Assembly (NCBI GenBank): GCA_021159825.1
Contig: JAGHDR010000013.1
Span: 1 to 9,255, forward strand
Source of the DNA: Deltaproteobacteria bacterium
Lineage (GTDB): Bacteria > Desulfobacterota > DSM-4660 > Desulfatiglandales > Desulfatiglandaceae
DNA length: 9,255 nucleotides
Reading direction: 5' to 3'
Under the pieces are notes generated by a model. It was not told the origin of the DNA and ran no database searches. It saw nothing but the letters and a program-made list of their open reading frames with translations. Of this stretch, positions 1 through 5,166 are shown piece after piece. The position numbers were made by a program, and so were the translations under genes. Every line of letters starts with the position of its first letter. The first letter of the stretch is position 1.

Positions 1-13
1 ATACAATATATTA

Positions 14-907
14 TCAAAAAAAAGGCATCTGAAAACATGTCGCGGGAGGGGTTTGCCCTGTCAATAGGTGGTGTTTCATATAAAACCGGTTGCGAATGGC
101 GCCGATCCCTTCCACCACGCATTCCACCACATTGCCCGGGTTTAGCGTTACGGGCGGGTCCATGAAAATGCCCACGCCCGCGGGCGTGCCGGTGGAGATA
201 ATGTCCCCCGGCTCCAGGGTAATGTCGCAACTGATGCTTTCAATGATGGCGGGAATGTCAAAAATCATATCCCGGGTGTTGCCGTCCTGCATGATTTTAC
301 CGTCTACAGTGGCGGTCAACCGGAGGTTTTGGATGTCGTCCATCTCATCCGGTGTGACAATACAGGGCCCCATGGGTGCAAAGCCGTCGTAGGATTTTCC
401 TCGGAACCATTGCTTGTCCGCAAACTGAGCCTCCCGCCCGGAAACATCATTCATCACCGTGTACCCGGCGATAACACTGAAAGCATCTTGCCTGGAAACC
501 CGTTTGCACTGTTTCCCGATCACCAGGGCCAGTTCCACCTCCCAGTCGATCTTGCCGCTCTCTCGAGGCATCAGGACCGGATCTTCCGGACCATTCAGGG
601 TGTTGGGGGTTTTGCAGAAGATCAGGGGCGTCTCGGGCGTTTTCATGTTCCCTTCTTTGGCGTGCTCGGCATAGTTTTTCCCCAGGCAGATGATTTTGCC
701 GGTAGTATGAACAGGGCAACCCAGGCGCACCTTCATTTCCGTGCCCGAATGATCCACGTGGCGAAGCTTTTCCGACCACTGGTCTTTAAAGAAGGCCGGA
801 CCGATATCCGGGATTTCCGGAAACAGTTCCCGTAAATCAATAATGGCGCCGTCCTTCATAAGCCCCGGCCGTTCTTCACCCGATTTCCCAAATCTTATCA
901 GTCTCAA
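14..907 (-). CDS. FAH-superfamily hydrolase/isomerase (fumarylacetoacetate hydrolase family protein)
   Basis: This is a 297-residue cytoplasmic enzyme of the fumarylacetoacetate hydrolase superfamily, whose members cleave, hydrate, decarboxylate or isomerise 2-oxo or diketo acids using a divalent metal. Visible family motifs are GKIICLGKNYAEH (70-82), the metal-binding E-V-E at E123 and E125, the third ligand D154 in NDVSGRE, the active-site-type stretch WFRGKSYDGFAPMGP (167-181) and STGTPAGVG (238-246). The RGKSYD-F-P-GP form resembles proteins annotated as ureidoglycolate lyase, 2,4-diketo-3-deoxy-L-fuconate hydrolase or 5-carboxymethyl-2-hydroxymuconate isomerase; the substrate cannot be chosen from sequence. 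The start is TTG (905-907), supported by AAGGAG eight bases upstream, and the protein aligns with the family from that point. The fold normally ends around residue 275 (GIGAIRNRF), so the last 22 residues are an extra tail ending in FF encoded by a T-run. It follows tamB by 21 bases and is probably the last gene of the same transcript. Family very sure, function open. Confidence 0.93.
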   Translation of the reverse strand: MRLIRFGKSGEERPGLMKDGAIIDLRELFPEIPDIGPAFFKDQWSEKLRHVDHSGTEMKVRLGCPVHTTGKIICLGKNYAEHAKEGNMKTPETPLIFCKTPNTLNGPEDPVLMPRESGKIDWEVELALVIGKQCKRVSRQDAFSVIAGYTVMNDVSGREAQFADKQWFRGKSYDGFAPMGPCIVTPDEMDDIQNLRLTATVDGKIMQDGNTRDMIFDIPAIIESISCDITLEPGDIISTGTPAGVGIFMDPPVTLNPGNVVECVVEGIGAIRNRFYMKHHLLTGQTPPATCFQMPFF

Positions 908-915
908 TTTATTTT

Positions 916-921
916 CTCCTT
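916..921 (-). promoter_or_regulatory. Ribosome binding site of the FAH gene
   Basis: AAGGAG on the minus strand lies eight bases before the TTG at 905-907. It is a near-perfect Shine-Dalgarno and decides the TTG start, because there is no ATG or GTG at a sensible distance. It falls in the 21-base gap after the tamB stop codon, so translation of the FAH gene can be initiated independently on a shared mRNA. Confidence 0.75.
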
Positions 922-928
922 ATAATGA

Positions 929-3900
929 TCAATAATCATAATTCCAGTTGAATCCCAGCCCCGCGCCTGACCGGGTGCCGGTTTTGCTCTCAACCGTGAA
1001 ATTGGGGGTGATGTTGACCTCAACAACCACATCCTGCTTTGCGTCCGTTATGTCCTGTTCAATGCCTACATAGACCCGATCAGTGACATATTTTCCCATG
1101 GAGACGCTCGGCCCGGGGCTGTTATCGCTGTCATCACCGTTGTTTTTCCCATTTTCGTCTCCGCCATTGAAATTGAGGCGATCCAGACCCAGGAAGCTTC
1201 GCGTTTTGCCCATCACATCGGGTCCGTAGCCCCCGGCCAGTTCGTTCACTGAATAGGCCAGTTGAAGGGCCTGAAAGGTGTTTAGTTTGGCTACGGATTG
1301 TCCAAAGAGAATTTGCGCCATGATTTCGTCCTGGGGAAGGGACGGCTGGGAGGACAGCTTCAGCTTGAAGGCATCGGCAGGTCCGCTAACATCCACCTGT
1401 GCGGTAATTTCTCCGGCATTCACCTGGGTGTTAATGTTCAGGAAAGGCACGGGGGGCGTGGCGCCGTCAAAGGCAATTTGTCCGCTGATGACTTTAAAGG
1501 TTCGGGAAAGGCAAAGAAAGGTCCCCCTGACCACATTCAAAGTTCCTCGAACCACCGGGTTGTCGGCAGGCCCCCGTATCGTCAATCGGCCCTTGAATTC
1601 CACATCCAGCCCGCGGCCTCGAACAAAGCATTTATCGGGGATGTTGACCCCCATATCCATTTGAATCAGTGTTTCGCCCTTATTGGATTTTGACTTTTCC
1701 GATGCTTCGGCTGTGGGATCATTGATGATTGTGACGGGAATGACCGTTACATCCGGCGGAAAACGTTTGGGAATGTTAAATTCCATACGGTCCAGATTGA
1801 TTTCACCGGTCAGATCCATTCGTTCCTTATTCCCCTTGAGATCCAGGTTCCCACCGGCGGTCACCGTCAGATCTTCCTGCCGGAGCAGGGTGGCCTGTTT
1901 GAGTATCAATGCGATTTCCGTTCGAAAAGGGGGATCCACATGGGTTCGACCATTGAGGGATATGGTTCCCGTGCCGCCATCGGTGGCCGTCAGATGGGCC
2001 AGCCTCAGAATTCTCCCCTCGGCACTCATTTTGACCTGAATCTGATCCAGAAGCACGCCTTGTTCAACGTTTTCATAACGGCCTTTTTCGAGGGTTACCC
2101 CGCCGTTCAACTCCCATTTCTCCAATGAACCCCCTATCCCCATGTCCACGTTCACCAGGCCCCGCAGGCTTTGGTTGTCCATGGCCGGCAGTGTTTGCAG
2201 GACCGCCAGATTGAGTACGCCTTGAAGCGTTGCTTCCAGCCTGCCGTTTTTATCCATATCAAAAGCGAAAGGTTTAAGGGAGATGTGCGCAGGAATGCTG
2301 CCACCGGCTTTAAATGGGGTTTCCCCCAGGCCCGAGAGTTCCAGATCCGCCAGCAGGCGCTCCCCATCCCGTCTGGAATGGAGCTTTACATTCAGTAAAA
2401 TGGGCTGGGCGCCGTCATGACCCATGACTTTGTATTCTTTTATATGCACGGCCACGTTCACCCCGGGATCCCCAAGGGGGCCTGAAAGTTCAAGGCTGAC
2501 CTCAGCCGTTCCGTCCAAATCCTGTCCCACAAAGGGTTCCAGAAGGGAGAGGGGTAGATCGGTAATGCGAACGGTTGCATCCACCTTTTCCGGGTCCACA
2601 TGGGCCATGGCCTGAAGCAACCCTTTGTCCATTTTCAATTGAAGGTCATCCAGCGCAATCCGCCCGTCATCATCGTAAGTCAGGGTGGCGGGTTTTTGCA
2701 GGTTGACTTTCAGGCCCTCATCGCCGGCTTTTAACGTGTTCAGCCGGAGTTGCCACAGGTTTGTTCTCTTGACCCTTATTTTTGTGGCCAGAAACAGCGG
2801 CGCTTCAGTGGCGGTTTTTACCATTCCTTTGGTTTCAAGGGTGATTTCGGCACCTGACAGAGCGCCTTTTGCCCCCAGGCTCAGGGTTTCAAGGCGCGAA
2901 CTCCTGAAAGGCATATTTGTCGCTTTCAAGCTCGCTTTCCCCTGCATTTTCTTCAAATCGTCCACCCGGGCCGTCACGTTCAAGGTGGATGCTCCGTAAT
3001 CCCGGTATTTCAGGTCTTTGAAGTTTGCATCCAGGGTGATGGTTTTATCGGCTTCAATTTGAAACGACCCCGCACCTTGTGCCTCAACGCCGGTCAGGGC
3101 CTGGATAATCTCAAGGGAGGTGATCCGGCCCTTGATCTTTCCGGAAAAATCTTCTGTTCCGGGGGTCATATCGAGGGATGCCGCCAGGTCAATGCCGGGC
3201 GCTTGAACCCGCGCATTTCCAACGGTCAGGGTTTTTCCGTTCCAGGCAAAATCGCTGTTTACTTGCAGTGGCTGATCCATGGCCGAGGCTTCCAGGCGGA
3301 TCGTGCCGACGGGTTTTTGCGGCAGCCCTTTGGCATGCAGTTCTGTTTTCATTCCTTTGATCTCCAGGTTTTTGACCCGAAGACGCCGGGAGTTCAGATT
3401 CACATGGGCCTCAAAATCATCAAATTTCCCTGAAATTTTTCCCTGGCTTTGCACATCTCCCACAGGCAGGGTTGTTGCTTTTGAAATATCATCGATCAAA
3501 TGATCCAGGTTCATCCGGTAGGCCACGTCAAATATGCTTTTTTTTATGTTGACCTGAGCCTTAATGGAAAGACGACCATCCAGGGGCGGCGCGTCCGGTG
3601 GCATCAGCACGGCAATATGATCCACCTGAACCCCCAGATCGCCGGAAAAGCGTCCTTCGGTAAGGTTCATGAGCGCTTTTTTTACGTTCACGGCTGCCCC
3701 CGGCAGGGTCATGTTCAGGGCTTTCACTTGCCACGTTGAAAAATCGGGACTTTGAGCCTCAATTTCCACCTTGAGCGGTCCTTGCAGCTTCGGCGCTTGT
3801 TGGACCCCCAACTTTTGGGCGGCAAGGGCCACGGAAGCACTTTTTAAGCCCGTAAATCTATTTTCAAAAAGGGCCCGGATGTTCAGTGTTGTTTCATTTA

Positions 3901-5152
3901 CGGTTGCGTCTTGTGTTTTAAATCCGGCCAAAGCCGTGGATATGTTGACCTCGGGCGCCATGAAAGGTCCGGTGGCGGAGATGCTCACCGGCCTTAGGCC
4001 ATCGAGGGAAATCCCGGTCCCCGTTAGAAACGGGGTTAGTTCGGCCCCTTCAATTAGGACCCGCATATCCATTTTTTCTTTTTCCAGATCGGCAGCCCCT
4101 TCCAGGGAAATGATCATGCTGCCGGTTTTGATCTCGAGTTCCTTGAGCAGGACTTCTTTTGCGGGGGAAAGCGACCCATTTAAGGTCAAATCCATGGTTT
4201 CAGATGTTATGACCCTCGCCACCCGGGGTGGCATAATTCGGCTATCAGCCTTTATTTGTCCACTCAATTGCAGGGTGACAGTCTCCTGATGGCTTACGTC
4301 ATATTGGAGCGCCGCGTTACCATAACCGCCCATATTCAGATTTAGATCACCCTTCATATGGGAAACAGGCCCTTGTGCAGTTGCTGTCAATTGAATGTCC
4401 TCAAGATCCTTGAGACCCAACAGGCCTGCCACCAGTCCCCCTTTGGATTCATGGTAGGTCATATCAGCCGTCAGATGTTCGTTTTTCAGACCGTAAGCGG
4501 CTTTCAACTTAAACGCATTATCGTCCCGGTTCAAATCCAAAAGAGATGCTTCCGCCTGAATACGGTCTTTGGCGGTTTTTAGCCGGGAGTTCAGGCTGAA
4601 AGCCATGGGTTTTCCCGCGAGTGCCTCCCCCAGATCAATGCGCTGAAGCCGGATTTCCTGAACCAATATGTGGGGCAGCGAAAAAGCGCCGCTTTTTGTA
4701 GGTGTTTTTTCTTTTTTCGGAGCAGGTTCGCGGCTTTCGGGCAAACGGGAAATGGTCAGATGTTCCATTCGAAGCCATTTAACATGCACCAAACCCGAGA
4801 TCAGGTCCCAGGGCTTCATGGAAAAATCGAACTGTTCCATTTTGAGCCAGGGACCTTTCGCATCCGAGATGGTCGCCTGTTTCAGAGTAATGGAAAAGGG
4901 CAAGAGCCCATTCAAGCCTTCAATCTCCACCCGATAGTCACCCGTTTTTTCGGTGACATCTGCAATAAACCCGGCCAGTTCTTTTTTGGCCCATTGCGTT
5001 TGAAGGCCCGCCCACAGGAGCAGGATCAGCACAACTAACCCGGCTACGGTCAGGAGGGTCCATTTGATCAGACGACGGACGACGGACGACGGATGACGGC
5101 GGGCAGATTTCTGTCCTCCGACCTCCGATTTCTGACCTCTGACCTCTGTCAT
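929..5152 (-). CDS. tamB: TamB, translocation and assembly module inner-membrane subunit (DUF490)
   Basis: TamB is the inner-membrane-anchored, periplasm-spanning partner of TamA in the translocation and assembly module, which helps insert some beta-barrel proteins and, as an AsmA-like family member, is implicated in phospholipid transport to the outer membrane. With the ATG at 5150-5152 the protein has 1407 residues, in the range of the family. A single hydrophobic helix spans about residues 31-50 (WTLLTVAGLVVLILLLWAGL). A long body of alternating polar and hydrophobic beta-strands follows. The conserved C-terminal domain is clear: FVRGRGLDVEFKGRL from about residue 1176, GTLNVVRGTFLCLSRTF after it, LPQDEIMAQILFGQS from about 1272, and MGKYVTDRVYVG near the end, closing on an aromatic NWNYDY. 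An Asn/Asp/Gly-rich linker occupies about 1329-1346. Residues 1-27 are encoded wholly by a 7-base repeat array (see 5071-5166). An upstream in-frame TTG (5180-5182) would add ten residues and overlap tamA, but has no Shine-Dalgarno. No ATG, GTG or TTG occurs in frame between the ATG and the middle of the membrane helix. tamA lies 13 bases upstream. Confidence 0.95.
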   Translation of the reverse strand: MTEVRGQKSEVGGQKSARRHPSSVVRRLIKWTLLTVAGLVVLILLLWAGLQTQWAKKELAGFIADVTEKTGDYRVEIEGLNGLLPFSITLKQATISDAKGPWLKMEQFDFSMKPWDLISGLVHVKWLRMEHLTISRLPESREPAPKKEKTPTKSGAFSLPHILVQEIRLQRIDLGEALAGKPMAFSLNSRLKTAKDRIQAEASLLDLNRDDNAFKLKAAYGLKNEHLTADMTYHESKGGLVAGLLGLKDLEDIQLTATAQGPVSHMKGDLNLNMGGYGNAALQYDVSHQETVTLQLSGQIKADSRIMPPRVARVITSETMDLTLNGSLSPAKEVLLKELEIKTGSMIISLEGAADLEKEKMDMRVLIEGAELTPFLTGTGISLDGLRPVSISATGPFMAPEVNISTALAGFKTQDATVNETTLNIRALFENRFTGLKSASVALAAQKLGVQQAPKLQGPLKVEIEAQSPDFSTWQVKALNMTLPGAAVNVKKALMNLTEGRFSGDLGVQVDHIAVLMPPDAPPLDGRLSIKAQVNIKKSIFDVAYRMNLDHLIDDISKATTLPVGDVQSQGKISGKFDDFEAHVNLNSRRLRVKNLEIKGMKTELHAKGLPQKPVGTIRLEASAMDQPLQVNSDFAWNGKTLTVGNARVQAPGIDLAASLDMTPGTEDFSGKIKGRITSLEIIQALTGVEAQGAGSFQIEADKTITLDANFKDLKYRDYGASTLNVTARVDDLKKMQGKASLKATNMPFRSSRLETLSLGAKGALSGAEITLETKGMVKTATEAPLFLATKIRVKRTNLWQLRLNTLKAGDEGLKVNLQKPATLTYDDDGRIALDDLQLKMDKGLLQAMAHVDPEKVDATVRITDLPLSLLEPFVGQDLDGTAEVSLELSGPLGDPGVNVAVHIKEYKVMGHDGAQPILLNVKLHSRRDGERLLADLELSGLGETPFKAGGSIPAHISLKPFAFDMDKNGRLEATLQGVLNLAVLQTLPAMDNQSLRGLVNVDMGIGGSLEKWELNGGVTLEKGRYENVEQGVLLDQIQVKMSAEGRILRLAHLTATDGGTGTISLNGRTHVDPPFRTEIALILKQATLLRQEDLTVTAGGNLDLKGNKERMDLTGEINLDRMEFNIPKRFPPDVTVIPVTIINDPTAEASEKSKSNKGETLIQMDMGVNIPDKCFVRGRGLDVEFKGRLTIRGPADNPVVRGTLNVVRGTFLCLSRTFKVISGQIAFDGATPPVPFLNINTQVNAGEITAQVDVSGPADAFKLKLSSQPSLPQDEIMAQILFGQSVAKLNTFQALQLAYSVNELAGGYGPDVMGKTRSFLGLDRLNFNGGDENGKNNGDDSDNSPGPSVSMGKYVTDRVYVGIEQDITDAKQDVVVEVNITPNFTVESKTGTRSGAGLGFNWNYDY

Positions 5153-5166
5153 CTGTCCCCCGTCCT
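5071..5166 (-). repeat. Degenerate heptanucleotide repeat array filling the tamA-tamB junction
   Basis: Read on the minus strand, nine consecutive 7-base units run from 5166 to 5104: AGGACGG, GGGACAG, ATGACAG, AGGTCAG twice, AAATCGG, AGGTCGG, AGGACAG, AAATCTG. After a 5-base spacer (5103-5099) come four units of a second type from 5098 to 5071: CGTCATC once and CGTCGTC three times. The first base of the array is the last base of the tamA TGA stop. The third unit contains the tamB ATG and the units before it hold the only purine-rich ribosome-binding candidate. In the tamB frame it encodes EVRGQKS-EVGGQKS followed by HPSSVVRR. The two arms can partly pair, since each GGACGG can pair with UCGUCC using one G-U wobble. 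The periodicity is directly visible; origin and role are inference. Confidence 0.85.
5153..5166 (-). promoter_or_regulatory. Repeat-derived ribosome binding region of tamB
   Basis: The 14 bases before the tamB ATG read AGGACG followed by GGGGACAG on the minus strand. AGGA lies ten bases, and the G-run ending in GGGGGA three bases, upstream of the ATG; neither is ideally placed, but no other purine-rich site exists here. All of it belongs to the first two 7-base repeat units. It favours the ATG at 5152 over the TTG at 5182, whose upstream bases carry no Shine-Dalgarno. Coupling to tamA termination immediately upstream is likely. Confidence 0.5.

Noticed and set aside
16..41. T-run at the FAH stop codon preceded by a possible short stem on the minus strand
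   Set aside because: The stem is five pairs with one mismatch and lies inside the coding sequence; I cannot support an intrinsic terminator.
329..835. Plus-strand open frame of 168 codons opposite the FAH gene
   Set aside because: It lies entirely antisense to a well-conserved enzyme gene, its product shows no recognisable domain, and I see no ribosome binding site; it is a shadow of the real gene.
921..926. TATAAT on the plus strand in the tamB-FAH gap
   Set aside because: There is no matching -35 box at 16-18 bases and no plus-strand gene downstream. The minus-strand reading is simply the region just before the AAGGAG ribosome binding site.
925..939. Small inverted repeat ATGAT-caata-ATCAT at the tamB stop
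   Set aside because: The stem is only five A/T-rich base pairs and has no T-run, so it is too weak for a terminator or operator call.
3771..4289. Plus-strand open frame of 172 codons opposite tamB
   Set aside because: It is wholly antisense to tamB and has no recognisable motif. Long genes commonly generate such frames.
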